A stretch of 64,000 bases of DNA from NCBI GenBank assembly GCA_037176725.1, contig JAZBRS010000029.1:119879001-119943000 (forward strand), written 5' to 3'. The position numbers and the translations under genes are program-made. Each line of letters starts with the position of its first letter. Position 1 is the stretch's first letter. Source of the DNA: Posidonia oceanica. Taxonomy: Eukaryota; Streptophyta; Magnoliopsida; Alismatales; Posidoniaceae. Below are positions 36,601 to 43,240 of this stretch, piece after piece. Below the pieces are notes generated by a model. The model was not told where the DNA came from, searched no databases, and saw only the letters and a program-made list of their open reading frames with translations.

Positions 36601-38611
36601 CCCGATTGCAAGGCCCACTTTTCATCTAGTTTGGGGTTGAGATTAAACTTGATTTGAAGATTCACTAGGAACATTATTTTTTTATGTCTACCTTTTTTAT
36701 GGTCGAACCAGAGATAAGCAGAAGAAGGAGATGATAAAGATGATTCCACAGGCTAGTCACTTGGCCACTTGGTTACTACGGAATCACATGCTTTTTAATA
36801 ATAAGACAGGTTTTATCTCCATCTTGGTCAATAATGTATGAGCTCCTTATGTTAGTGGAGTAGACTGTGGGTGGGATCTAAGGCCTGGGACCATGAAAAC
36901 TTAGTTTGGTCTTTTACTTTCTTTCTTAGTTTCATCTTAGGATTTGTATATCCTAAGAATTTCATGTATAATGAAATTTTCATGTTCTTTTAAACAATAA
37001 AGAAAATTCATTACATCTTAAAAATACCTTCTTTATAAGGGTTGGTAAATCATGAGCATTGGGAGCAACGTCGTCGTGAGAAACTGCATAATCAATACCC
37101 CTGCGGTTGTCAAATTATTTAGTGCAAATACAATAAAAGAAGTGCTTGAGACCATTTGATAAACATAGAAGAATAAAACAAAATAAATGCATAATGCAAG
37201 AGGACAAATGTACATCAAGAACACTCACATGAAGTGGACGAAAATATATAACAAACAAATAAGTACTTAAGTTCACATGTTTAAAGGAAAAGGGTTTGTG
37301 CTAAAACAAATAGGATACATGCCTAGAAATTTCGACTGATTGTTAATATGCTGCCATAAGCCTCCACTCTCCAACAACAGTTTCTTCCACTAATGAACTG
37401 GAAAATGACATGCTAGTGCATAATATGAGGATGGTATAACTGTATAAGCACAAAAGGCATTCTTATGTAGAACAATGAGATTGGACAATGGATTTGGATA
37501 GAACATTTAATGCCCAAATGGAGCTAAAAAAAGGGCTCACCTAGCATAATCTATTAGCTAACTATTAGCTGCAGTTGTTGGTAGTTTCTTCATCCCATTT
37601 AGAAACACTTGTAAGCTGTCCTAGCGGAGATTTTGCTAAAGCAGCACAGTAGGTGCTTTTGTTTACAACTTATACCCGTAAGCTAAGTTCATGCACAATC
37701 TTAGGTCCTGTTTGGAACTACATTTGGAACTGCAGGTTTTGGGAAAAAGCACTTTTCCAGAAAAACAATTCCAAACAGGTCTTTCATTCAGAATTTTTTT
37801 CCAAAAGCAGTTATCAGCTTTTTTGTGATTTTAACTAAAAAAAGCTGCTGACAGAAAAGCAGTCATATATAGCTTTTGAAAAAAAAATGGCTTTTGATTA
37901 AAAACTGTAATTCCAAAAGCAGTTCCAAACGGGACCTTAGGTTATAACAAAATGCCAAACAAGCCCTAAGTTTATGCTCAGAAAAAAAAAAACTAGTTCA
38001 GCCTGATATGCAAGTGAAAGCGACTCTATTCAAAATCATTTGCACTTCTCCGATCAAATAGATAATGTTAAGAATCATGGAAAAAATGGCATACACTTTA
38101 GGTAAGTGTGTATTTTAATGGCTCAAAATCCACCAACGGCATTCCCAAATCTTTCTTCGTGGCGCAATACATACATGAAACAGTCTAGTCTAGCAGACGC
38201 TAACAATTCACAGGCAATTCGTGGCAATATTTTCTAAAGCCACTCCCAAGAAGCCAGAATTTGGTAATCATCATGCAACAAAAGGCGAAGAAAAGGCGAC
38301 ACCACAAAAGAAAAAAAAGAAGAAGAATAACCGCTGACAACAGAAACAAGAAGAACAGACCTCGCTAGGGCGAAGCACAGATGGAAGAGCTCGTAGGGAT
38401 CCGATCGGAACCCGCTGTGGAAGTGCCGGGCTAGGCGGTTGGCGACGTGCACGATCCGCACCCTGTTCATCTCTGACGCCGCCTTCACGGCGGTGGAGGC
38501 GGTGGCGGATGTAGACGCGGTTGCGGTGGTGGGTCCGGCGGCGCGCGGAGGAGGGACGGAAGGGCGAGAAGGATGTGGAAGAGGAGAAGTTGCGGCCGCC
38601 ATTGTTGTCAC
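4876..38611 (-). CDS. PIAL2-like: E4 SUMO-protein ligase, PIAL1/PIAL2 family, N-terminal part
   Basis: Eleven exons join in frame to about 320 residues: 38361-38611, 37028-37100, 33185-33250, 31525-31590, 31339-31421, 9327-9378, 6561-6626, 5416-5483, 5296-5344, 5100-5184, 4876-4977. Every junction has GT and AG, and phases match (exon 1 ends AG, joined to G; exon 8 ends AA, joined to C to give N in QVNF). The product matches plant PIAL proteins from [10 protein letters not shown] through [21 protein letters not shown] and [11 protein letters not shown] to LQDYVQPD. In Arabidopsis, PIAL1/2 extend SUMO chains through an SP-RING and PIAL2 works with MOM1 in transcriptional silencing. The SP-RING exon, expected next, was not found down to base 1, so it lies off the left edge or is lost. 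Start: first ATG at 38611; a second at 38602 is equally possible. Confidence 0.85.
7215..8220 (+). mobile_element. Non-autonomous hAT element (Tip100-like), 8-bp TSD
   Basis: Bounded by a perfect 8-bp duplication CCAAGGAA (7207-7214 and 8221-8228), the length used by hAT transposases. Left end CAGTGGCAAAGCCA and right end TAGCTCCACCATTG form imperfect terminal inverted repeats of the CAGTGGCGGAGC type. It lies in intron 6 of the PIAL-like gene. The GC-rich first 600 bp has no recognisable product. The last 280 bp carries the end of a transposase gene (see 7940..8066). An internally deleted or decayed copy of a larger element. Confidence 0.8.
7940..8066 (+). pseudogene. hAT transposase C-terminal end
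   Basis: Forward translation reads [17 protein letters not shown] then [16 protein letters not shown], matching the last 40 or so residues of TTF-finger/hAT dimerisation transposases (LVTYIERDIF...IMKRFQNMKTRR). It stands where the gene end should be, about 150 bp from the right terminal repeat. No upstream transposase domain is left. Confidence 0.65.
8290..8520. repeat. Dispersed AT-rich repeat, copy 1
   Basis: Contains ATTATTAAA, TCTAGTGTTGAAAAAA and repeated AAGTACACATTAAGTACATG words also found in the same order at about 36160-36330. Probably an unidentified non-coding element family. Confidence 0.4.
8644..8838. repeat. 65-bp minisatellite, three copies
   Basis: Units starting TAGTTATTGTTATTTG at 8644, 8709 and 8774 repeat with a 65-bp period; the third is shortened and diverged. 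Sits in intron 6 of the PIAL-like gene. Confidence 0.75.
9327..9378 (-). CDS. PIAL2-like: PIAL-like gene exon 6
   Basis: Codes [17 protein letters not shown], the conserved block that follows MPR in relatives. Acceptor TTTACAG, donor GTTTGT. It restores the frame left open by exon 5 (AG plus A gives R), which supports splicing across the giant intron. Confidence 0.8.
9541..9671 (+). repeat. Direct repeat, left copy
   Basis: About 130 bp from TATACCATAT to CAAACGGT that recurs in the same orientation at 11756-11885 with a handful of differences. The pair brackets about 2.1 kb that includes the DUF1645 pseudogene. Followed by a TA/GA microsatellite at 9679-9705. Confidence 0.8.
10768..10827. 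repeat. AACTAA hexamer repeat
   Basis: About nine tandem copies of AACTAA-type hexamers with one variant, just before the DUF1645 pseudogene. The same hexamer is scattered in single or double form from 10590 on. Confidence 0.8.
10877..11401 (+). pseudogene. DUF1645 family protein, decayed fragment
   Basis: Reading from ATG 10877 in one frame gives [14 protein letters not shown], an in-frame TAA (10922-10924), then [20 protein letters not shown] and [27 protein letters not shown], a phenylalanine-rich CDFKFSTRF block and [12 protein letters not shown]. The spacing of CS-PY-SAPSS, MHFMLS, FxFSxRF and (A/M)DELF is that of plant DUF1645 proteins (unknown function, stress-linked in some species). 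The usual SADELF and NGQIRPMKL reads are corrupted and the second half is unrecognisable. It has no visible intron. It lies in intron 5 of the PIAL-like gene between direct repeats, on the opposite strand, so it is likely a moved copy rather than a resident gene. Confidence 0.55.
11654..11682. repeat. GATG tetranucleotide microsatellite
   Basis: About six GATG units next to a pair of GGATGTAGCCTC words, just left of the right direct repeat. Confidence 0.85.
11756..11885 (+). repeat. Direct repeat, right copy
   Basis: Partner of 9541-9671, about 92 percent alike by eye, ending CAAATGGT. Followed by a TG-rich stretch and by 300 bp with nothing recognised before the Copia element. Confidence 0.8.
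12190..12315 (+). repeat. Copia 5' LTR, 126 bp
   Basis: Begins TGTGAGTTATG and ends CTTCACA; aligns without gaps to 16929-17054. Contains TTTATATATG, a possible TATA element, near 12251. Confidence 0.93.
12374..12760 (+). repeat. 205-bp tandem duplication in the Copia leader
   Basis: A pyrimidine-rich unit starting GCAGGCTCTTCC at 12374 repeats at 12579, nearly full length, with about a dozen differences. It lies between the 5' LTR and gag and has no coding role that I can see. Confidence 0.85.
12973..13921 (+). pseudogene. Copia gag
   Basis: Starts ATG at 12973 ([12 protein letters not shown]) and carries the UBN2/gag block with [17 protein letters not shown] and [15 protein letters not shown], then a Gly/Arg-rich stretch and the zinc knuckle [15 protein letters not shown] (C-x2-C-x4-H-x4-C) at about 13691. 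TGA at 13051 stands where relatives have Trp and TAG at 13330 where Gln is likely; a frame change occurs near 13470-13490. Confidence 0.85.
13930..15458 (+). pseudogene. Copia protease and integrase
   Basis: The protease active site DSG is at about 13938 followed by THMTG. GAG-pre-integrase follows ([23 protein letters not shown]) at 14325-14430. The integrase core shows the three acidic residues in [14 protein letters not shown] and [15 protein letters not shown], but a TGA at 14815 replaces an Arg codon (CGA). The C-terminal part (14823-15242) includes [20 protein letters not shown] and [14 protein letters not shown], both standard for Copia. Confidence 0.85.
15515..16921 (+). pseudogene. 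Copia reverse transcriptase and RNase H
   Basis: Starts [17 protein letters not shown] and [19 protein letters not shown], passes [17 protein letters not shown] (about 15885) and the active site VYVDDILT (about 16050), and ends in RNase H with [17 protein letters not shown] and [10 protein letters not shown] (stop 16919). Broken by stops and small frame changes in at least five places. Confidence 0.85.
16929..17054 (+). repeat. Copia 3' LTR, 126 bp
   Basis: Begins TGTAAATTATG after GAGGGAGAG and ends CTTCACA before the ATGTA target duplication. Confidence 0.93.
17466..17824. mobile_element. Candidate MITE with hairpin ends
   Basis: GGTGCCTACAGG at 17466 is mirrored by CCGTAGGCACC ending at 17824, and each end can also fold on itself (CTACAGG...CTGTAAG on the left, CCTACAGGG...CCCCGTAGG on the right). 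The 360-bp interior is AT-rich and non-coding. No convincing target duplication was seen. Confidence 0.4.
17940..18170. repeat. CT-rich low-complexity tract
   Basis: Long runs of CTCTCTC and CCCTCTC. Ends in a stretch with short GCAA/AGGAC/CAACA duplications (18180-18350) that has no coding signal. Confidence 0.8.
18502..18612 (-). repeat. Mosaic element 3' LTR
   Basis: On the plus strand begins TGTTAGAATATG and ends TTCCAATA; its own 5' end has TA where TG is expected. About a dozen differences from the partner at 30853-30963. Next to it (minus sense upstream) is the purine tract AAGTGAAGGGGAG. Confidence 0.85.
18720..18769 (-). repeat. Middle LTR of mosaic element, part 1
   Basis: Plus-strand start TGTTAAGATAAG, bordered on the left by GGCTCTGATACCA (18707-18719), the complement of a tRNA-iMet primer site. 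Interrupted at ATTAC by the chromovirus and resumed at 29807. About 145 bp in total, unlike the outer LTRs in sequence. Confidence 0.75.
18770..21839 (+). repeat. Chromovirus 5' LTR
   Basis: 3070 bp. Contains a 300-bp CT-rich tract (18960-19260), a region of tandem hairpin units (20190-20340), a 45-bp tandem pair (GCCTAGG..GGTTGGAGCCT, about 20745-20830) and GCCATATTAGGCCAG-type repeats (21110-21260). The long minus-strand reading frames here are composition artefacts. Confidence 0.93.
20190..20345. repeat. Tandem hairpin units in the chromovirus LTR
   Basis: Two tandem units of about 90 bp, each with a GATCGACCGG box followed by a GGTGGA/TCCACC (or GGTAGA) stem around TTTRGT and then CGAARCAG and TTTTCGGTA. 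The 3' LTR has the same pair at about 28150-28300 with intact stems. Confidence 0.7.
21844..21855 (+). promoter_or_regulatory. Primer binding site, initiator methionine tRNA
   Basis: TGGTATCAGAGC, four bases after the end of the 5' LTR; the standard minus-strand primer site of plant LTR elements. Confidence 0.9.
22013..23199 (+). pseudogene. Chromovirus gag
   Basis: Likely start ATG 22013 ([11 protein letters not shown]), then after a frame change the gag domain with [31 protein letters not shown] and [11 protein letters not shown], a basic Ser-rich linker and two cysteine knuckles: [15 protein letters not shown] (C-x2-C-x4-H-x4-C) and the degenerate [14 protein letters not shown]. Stops TGA 22249 (Trp expected) and TAG 22303 (Gln expected) lie ahead of the long open stretch that starts at 22306. 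Confidence 0.9.
23280..26648 (+). pseudogene. Chromovirus pol: protease, RT, RNase H, integrase, chromodomain
   Basis: Protease around 23320-23560 ([12 protein letters not shown], in broken frames). Reverse transcriptase 23554-24700 with [28 protein letters not shown] and the active site [12 protein letters not shown] at 24151 interrupts it. RNase H 24780-25140 ([50 protein letters not shown]). Integrase from about 25380, after a frameshift near 25300: zinc-binding HPGSTKMY with CVTCQ, then [17 protein letters not shown] and SDGQTERS for the three acidic residues. C-terminal [17 protein letters not shown] and [12 protein letters not shown] lead to a chromodomain-like end. Further stops: 25661, 25826, 26210, 26336, 26600. 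Confidence 0.93.
26691..29801 (+). repeat. Chromovirus 3' LTR
   Basis: 3111 bp, starting TGTAACACCCGGAAATTC after the purine tract AGGGGCGAAATCC. Same subrepeat layout as the 5' LTR, with scattered substitutions and small indels throughout, so the insertion is not recent. Confidence 0.93.
29807..29901 (-). repeat. Middle LTR of mosaic element, part 2
   Basis: Continues 18720-18769 after the chromovirus and its ATTAC duplication. Plus-strand end TTTACTCTAACA is followed by CTCCCCCTCAAGTTG (29902-29916), the complement of a purine tract. Includes CTATATATAGGAG (about 29812), a possible TATA box on either strand. Confidence 0.75.
29917..30852 (-). other. Mosaic element interior A, non-coding
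   Basis: Holds AGCAGAAG/TAGCAGCAACA microsatellite-like repeats (29960-30120), two diverged copies of a 110-120 bp unit with GAAGGCACAAGAGAAACGT (30130-30310), a pyrimidine-rich tract (30430-30640) and a GC-rich end. The minus-strand frames (509-853 of this kb) are Lys/Arg or Ser/Pro low complexity with no domain. Ends at the primer site complement 30840-30852. Confidence 0.6.
30853..30963 (-). repeat. Mosaic element 5' LTR
   Basis: 111 bp; minus-strand TGTTGGAATAG to ATTCTAACA, directly followed in that sense by TGGTATTAGAGCC, a one-base variant of the initiator-tRNA primer site. Confidence 0.85.
31339..31590 (-). CDS. PIAL2-like: PIAL-like gene exons 4 and 5
   Basis: Exon 4 (31525-31590) codes [19 protein letters not shown] and ANE, the hallmark KNAC...WF block. 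Exon 5 (31339-31421) codes [20 protein letters not shown] onward to VMP and ends AG before a GTTTGA donor. The next exon is almost 22 kb away. Confidence 0.85.
31591..33184 (-). other. PIAL-like intron 3, nothing recognised
   Basis: AT-rich intron. Two similar 60-bp stretches beginning CACCTG with GCCTCRGAA (about 32535 and 32630) are a diverged duplication. No element ends found. The same holds for the part of intron 5 at 30969-31338. Confidence 0.5.
33185..33250 (-). CDS. PIAL2-like: PIAL-like gene exon 3
   Basis: Codes [19 protein letters not shown] and SAK, the family's helix before the KNAC motif. Acceptor TATCAG, donor GTGATC. Exactly 66 nt, phase 0 at both ends. Confidence 0.85.
33721..33894. 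repeat. 87-bp tandem duplication
   Basis: AACCAAAATTCAGAAAAG at 33721 recurs at 33808 and the copies stay alike to GAAACCA, with four differences. It lies just past the 3' end of the minus-strand LINE remnant. Confidence 0.85.
33949..35090 (-). pseudogene. LINE remnant, 3' end of reverse transcriptase ORF
   Basis: Minus-strand frames read, in order, the end of a plant LINE ORF2: [15 protein letters not shown] with RRWRNWA (about 34960-35090), [17 protein letters not shown] (about 34700), [20 protein letters not shown] (about 34600), then [11 protein letters not shown] with [20 protein letters not shown] (34257-34529) and [12 protein letters not shown] to [19 protein letters not shown] (33949-34300). 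The last part is the zf-RVT region that follows the reverse transcriptase. Several frame changes. It lies in intron 2 of the PIAL-like gene, in the gene's own direction. Confidence 0.8.
35251..35370. repeat. 60-bp tandem duplication
   Basis: Two units starting CAACRTGATGGTGG at 35251 and 35311, with only five differences. Each unit is open on the plus strand (VMVALF...VKMLNENII), but no wider gene is recognisable. Confidence 0.85.
35585..37015 (+). pseudogene. Second LINE remnant, opposite orientation
   Basis: [16 protein letters not shown] with [20 protein letters not shown] and GEDTDSW (35595-35790), then [19 protein letters not shown] and a histidine/cysteine-poor zf-RVT stretch to about 36080. 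After about 570 bp of unrelated sequence the end resumes with [27 protein letters not shown] (about 36740-36840). A run ending AACAATAAAGAAAA (about 36996) may be the old A-rich tail. Frames are broken throughout. Family resemblance is to the same ORF2 tail as the LINE at 33949..35090, on the other strand. Confidence 0.65.
36085..36655. repeat. Dispersed AT-rich repeat, copy 2, inside the plus LINE
   Basis: Shares ATTATTAAA, AATGTCTAGAGTTAAAAAA and TACACATTAAGTACATG with 8290-8520, and has CACGAT/GTGTCATG words typical of non-autonomous hAT-like repeats in plants. It interrupts the LINE reading. Exact ends not found. Confidence 0.4.
37028..37100 (-). CDS. PIAL2-like: PIAL-like gene exon 2
   Basis: Codes [18 protein letters not shown] and PTLIKK, matching the conserved GIDYA block that follows the leader helix in the family. 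Acceptor CCGCAG, donor GTATTT. Confidence 0.85.
37704..37936. mobile_element. Tourist-like MITE, TSD TTA
   Basis: 233 bp with 16-bp terminal inverted repeats GGTCCTGTTTGGAACT and AGTTCCAAACGGGACC (one mismatch), flanked by TTA on both sides (37701-37703, 37937-37939). The interior is full of AAAGCAG/CTGCTTT words that fold back on themselves. TTA duplications and GGTCC-GTTTGG ends are those of PIF/Harbinger MITEs. It sits in intron 1 of the PIAL-like gene. Confidence 0.85.
38361..38611 (-). CDS. PIAL2-like: PIAL-like gene exon 1
   Basis: Codes the start codon, a low-complexity Pro/Ala/Thr/Ser leader of about 45 residues, and the first conserved helix block ([14 protein letters not shown], then [11 protein letters not shown]). 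Ends AG before a GTCTGT donor. GC-rich, unlike the rest of the gene, as is common for first exons in monocots. Confidence 0.85.
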
Positions 38612-39170
38612 ACCAGTGTTCGCTCTTCTCTGCTGTGGAAACCTCCGGTTTTAAGAGTGGGGTTGCAACTATTTTTATTTAAATGTGTTCAAAATCACAC
38701 AATGTTTGTACATATTTTGTGCAGTGAATAGATCCATCTTCCTCAAATTATCAAAATGACCCTTTTTGGTTGGTGGTTTTACTTTAATAAAAAAAATGGT
38801 TTATTGTATGATTATTTTTTTAATTGATTGAGTTTTTTTACGATAACTGTTTCGTTTCTTTTTAAATTTGTCTCTTTTTTTCCCTTATAATTAAAGTAAT
38901 ATTCTATTAATCCAGGAAATGATATATTTCTATAAATAAACTATTTAAATATTCTAAGTTTCAAGTAACTGCAAAAAATATCTTCTATGTTAACAATTCA
39001 ATCTCCGAGGTTGTTATAATTTTGAACTTCCCTTTTCATTCAAAAGATTCCTTTATATCTGGATATTGAAATAAATAACAATAATATCTTGAAACGTGTT
39101 TTACTTTGTTTCCTTCGGTTGTAATTTAAAGTCGAATTTATTCTTAATTTGGTAGTTACTTTTTTAAACG
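38612..39170 (-). promoter_or_regulatory. Upstream region of the PIAL-like gene
   Basis: About 70 bp of moderately GC-rich sequence (likely 5' UTR) next to the start codon, then AT-rich DNA. No clear TATA box at the expected distance. The MULE starts within about 600 bp of the start codon, so the native promoter may be truncated or mixed with element sequence. Confidence 0.4.
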
Positions 39171-39179
39171 AGTTAATAT

Positions 39180-39340
39180 TATTTTAGTACTATGAACTAT
39201 AACCGATTTTTACTTTACTACCTTCAACTTTAAAATGGTTAAATTTGGTACCTCAACTTTAATTTTGTTTCAAAAGCAAATTTAAACACTAACGTCGTTA
39301 AATTCTTTCAGTTTTTTCCCATTATACCCTTTCTCATTAA
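39180..39340 (+). repeat. Possible MULE left end
   Basis: TTTAGTACTATGAACTATAAC, TTTGGTACCTCAACTTTAA and CACTAACGTCGTTAAA resemble the low-complexity ends of plant MULEs and their derived MITEs. No matching right end was found. Confidence 0.3.
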
Positions 39341-39369
39341 ACCCTATCTTTCTTCTCCTTTCCCATTTC

Positions 39370-39540
39370 CGCTCACGTCCAGACCCTTCCAGATCCTTTC
39401 TCTCCACCTCCAGTGATCGTGTCTCCACTTCTGTCGTGTCCAAACCCTTTCTCTCCACCTTCGGCGATCGTATCCAAATCCTCTCTCTCCACCTCCAGCA
39501 ATCATGTCTAGATCCTTTCTCTCCACCTTCGGCGAGCGTC
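39370..39540. repeat. Short minisatellite, about 48-50 bp units
   Basis: Four diverged units of CTTTCTCTCCACCTYCRGYGATCGTGTC type. Precedes the MULE reading frame and is probably part of the element's leader. Confidence 0.65.
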
Positions 39541-39639
39541 CAACGACGATCTCTCTACCTCCCGTGACTCTCTCCCTCTCTATCAAAATTTTTGTTTCCG
39601 GTTTATGATACTGTCGAGATGAGTTCCATACCGTATGAG

Positions 39640-42274
39640 TTTCGAATTCACTATGGGGGGGTTTTGTGGATGATGGCTCTGGAAAAATATACAAGAATAG
39701 AGGGGTAGCTAAGTGTGCACATGTGAACCCTAATCATATGTTCTTTTTTGAGATGCAAGAACTACGGAAAGAAATGGAGATAGATCTAAAGAGTACCATA
39801 CATTATAAGCTACCTAGCAAGACTCTAGAAGATGGCCTTGTTTTATTAGGTGAAGGCGATCAGGAGATACTTACCATATTTGAGAAATGTAAGGAAGATT
39901 CAATCATTCATATCTACATAGCAATGGTTCAAGAGGTTAATTCACCAGATCTTTTAGAGCTTGAAGATGTTACTTCACCAGATATTGAGTCTGAATTTCC
40001 TGAGCCTTTGTTTGAGGAAATAGAGGAAGAAGAAAGCTGAAAGGGCAAACATGTGAAGGAAGATTCCAGTGAGGACTACCCATCTTATGATCCTGAAAAT
40101 CCCAAATTAGAAGTTAGGATAACAATTGCATCTCCTCAAGCCTTTAGAGAAGCTGTAAAACATGTAAATATTATTCTAGGTTGTAATCTTACTTTTTTGA
40201 ACAACACATCTGAGAAGATTACTATCAGATGTAAGGATTTGTCATGTGAATATAGAATTCATGCATCTTGGATGTCTAGAGAGCATACATTGTAGATAAA
40301 AATAATGCAGCCAACACATAAGTGCACTAGAAGTGTGGATAACAATATAGCTACCTCTTCTTGATTAGCCAAACATTATTTGGAGAGAATAAGGGATGAC
40401 CCAAATTGGAAAGCAAAATCATTAAAGACTACTATAGAGAACTTTGTTTGGATATTGGAAAGTCAAAAATCTATAAGTTGAAGTAAAAAGCATTCGACCT
40501 ACTATTTGGAAGCTACAAGGAACAACATAGTAGATTGTGAGATTATTGCAATATCTTAAGGTCTAAGAATCCTTGCTCCATTGTAAAGTTGAAGGTGGAG
40601 AAGCCATTCCCTAATAGTCCACTTTTGTTCCAAAGAATATTTGTGTGTTTCGATGCTATGTGGCAAGGAATGTTACATTGTAGGCCATTTTTGGGTCTTG
40701 ATGGTTGCCATTTATATGGCCCATACAAGGGTAATGTTTTGAGTACAATTGCCATAGATGCCAACAACCAGTAGTTTCCTATTTGTGCTGTTTTTGTGGA
40801 AGTTGAGAATAAACATAGTTGGGCATAGTTCCTAACTAATGTTTTGGAGGCATTAGGTACACCAGAAGTCGGATGGACATTCATGTCTGACAAACAAAAT
40901 GTAACATATTTCACCCTATTGGATTTACAGCATATAAATTTTCACTTAATTTTTTACATAACAGATTTGATGTTGTCTTTTAGGGTTTACTTCAAGCAAT
41001 TGATATGTCCGTTAGTGGTACTGAGCATAGATATTGCCTACGTCAATTGCATGCAAATTTTAAATACAAATTTAGAGGAAAGATGTATAAAGATGGATTG
41101 TGGGCTGCAGCTGAAGCTTATAATGAGGCTTCCTTTAAGAAGAAAATGGCTTACATAAGAAATATCAAGCAAAACAGTGAAAATGTGTTTCAATACCTTG
41201 ACAGTATTCCACACTGTCATTGGACTAGACATGCATTTAGCACCAAATCCAAGTGTAACCATGTTGAAAATAACAATAGTGAGAGTTGCAATAATGCCAT
41301 AGAAGAAGCTCGAGAAAAGCCAATAATCAGTTTCTTTGAACATGTTAGGAGATTGTTGACGAGGAGAAATCAAGAAAGAAGAAATGTTGATACAAGCTCA
41401 TTATTATGTCCCAACATAGCTGATGATTTAGAGAAAATTATTTTTTATTCAAGGATGTGTGATATCTTCTATGCCGGGGACCTTATGTTTGAAATTGAGT
41501 GTGCATCTAAATCATTTGAGGTCGATTTGAAACTGCAAACATGTGGATATAGAAAGTGAGACCTCACAGGCATCCCATGTACACATGCAGGTTAATACAA
41601 CAAGGCTAATACTTATTGATATACTTTATAACTCTATATGCAGCAATACATTGGGTTTATACTTATTGTTTTCATGTTATTTGTTTGCAGTTGCAACAAT
41701 ACTATATATGAAGCACAATGTTGAGGACTATATTAGTCCATATTACCACACCAGCACAAACAATAAGGTATATGAGCACTTAATACTTCCTGTGCTTGAT
41801 TTGAATCAGTGGCCTACCACCGAGTTTAAGCAAATACTACCACCTTTGGTCAAGACACAACCAGAAAGACCGATGAAGAAGAGAGATAAGTCCAATGATG
41901 AGAAGCAAAATCCAAACAAGGCAAGTACTGCCACCTTTGGTCAAAATCCAACCAGGGAAACCGAGTTGCAGCATGGTTACAATTCAAGGACTTGTACATG
42001 GAAGGAAGGAGACTCCATTCAGCCGAGGGTGAGACTTGGGAAGAGAGCTTCAACAAATGCAACAACCTCATCAAGTGCAGTACCACAGTCTTCTACAGCA
42101 CTACCATCTTCTATTGCACCACCTTCTAGAAGGACAAGAGCTTCACAAAGAGCCCAGAAGGAGGGTTATGAGACTGTCTTCGTAGAGAGACAAAGAGTGT
42201 TGGGACGGGAAAGACCTAAGAGGCCACCAAGAGGGACTCCAACAGCCCATTTAATACAAGACTCATGTAGTTAA
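39640..42274 (+). pseudogene. MULE (MuDR-type) transposase, broken, with introns
   Basis: N-terminal PB1-like block (YKNRGVAKCAHVNPNHMFFF, IHYKLPSKTLEDGLVLLGEG), an acidic linker, the MuDR DNA-binding region (PQAFREAVKHVNIILGCNL, IRCKDLSCEYRIHASW), then the MULE catalytic domain (KVEKPFPNSPLLFQRIFVCF, GLDGCHLYGPYKGNVLSTI, GWTFMSDKQ, EHRYCLRQLHANFKYKFRGK, HWTRHAFSTKSKCNH) and a SWIM finger (CGYRK-stop-DLTGIPCTHA, first C-x-C lost). Splice-like introns at 40901-40983 and 41591-41690. The C-terminus (VEDYISPYYHTS, LDLNQWPTTEFKQILPP) matches MULE tails. Stops and frameshifts at about 39660 (a G run), 40040, 40295-40590, 40771 and 41557. Non-functional. Confidence 0.88.
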
Positions 42275-42332
42275 GAGGTATACTTAAATTCATTGAAATG
42301 CTTAGACTCACGTATTTAGTATCTGAATATTT

Positions 42333-42752
42333 AGTTCCTGATACAAGTTCATGTAGTATCTAATACTCCATGTAATACACCTATAGTATCTGAAATGCTT
42401 CCCAGTTATGTAGTATTCTCCATACTGATCTAAATTCTAAAGTTTTCTCCAATTAAACTCCATGTGATTTTTCATGTAATCTAAATTTCTTGAATGTAAT
42501 ACAGATTTCCATGTGATATTTGCATTTAGTTCCTAATACAAGTTCATGTAGTATCTATTACTCCATGTAATACACCTGTAGTATCTGAAATGCTTCCTAG
42601 TTATGTAGTATCTGAATATTTAGTTCCTGAGGTTATTTAGTATTCTCCATACTGATCTAAATTCTTTAGTTTTCTCCAATTAAACTCCAAGTGATTTTTC
42701 ATGTGATCTAAATTTCCTAGATGTAATATAGATTTCCAAGTGATTTTTGCAT
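42333..42752. repeat. 195-bp tandem duplication behind the MULE
   Basis: Unit beginning AGTTCCTGATACAAG at 42333 repeats from 42528; the second copy carries about 30 extra bases that duplicate its own start (TATCTGAATATTTAGTTCC). Rich in CATGTAGTATCT and CTCCATGTAATAC words. Probably element 3' sequence. Confidence 0.8.
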
Positions 42753-43240
42753 TCTATTTTTGCATTTGTTCTTTTTCTTGTTAATTTTCTTTTCTTATAC
42801 TTATGCATTTGTTCTTTGAATATTGTGGATGTGGATTTGGAGGGTGTTGTTGATGAAGACGTCGGCGCTTCCACGTACGTCGATGACTAATGTAATCGCC
42901 ACTTGTCGATTTGTAAAGCCGGCTGACAAGGCGCCTTTGGGAGATACGGATGTGGTTGTTGTGTGGGTCCTCGGTTTCACTGGATTTACGACAATATGTC
43001 ATCCAGCAGTGTCCTTGTGTTACATGGTGTGTTCCTTCCTTCAAAACAAGTAGAATAGCTTTAGTTTAGTCAAGACATGTAGTACATAATGTCAGAAAAG
43101 CGATGAAAGGCATAAATAAACGGAAATGATACTAATTAGGGGTGGTTCCACGCATACATATGTTATGGGTTTATCTAAGGAATGCAATGATATAATAAAA
43201 AAGTAGATTGAGAACGAATACTCCCTTTACCCATATGCTA
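42753..43240. other. Unassigned stretch
   Basis: A GC-richer island (42820-43050) with open but unrecognised short frames on both strands, then AT-rich sequence. It lies between the MULE and the minus-strand LTR and may belong to either. Confidence 0.4.
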
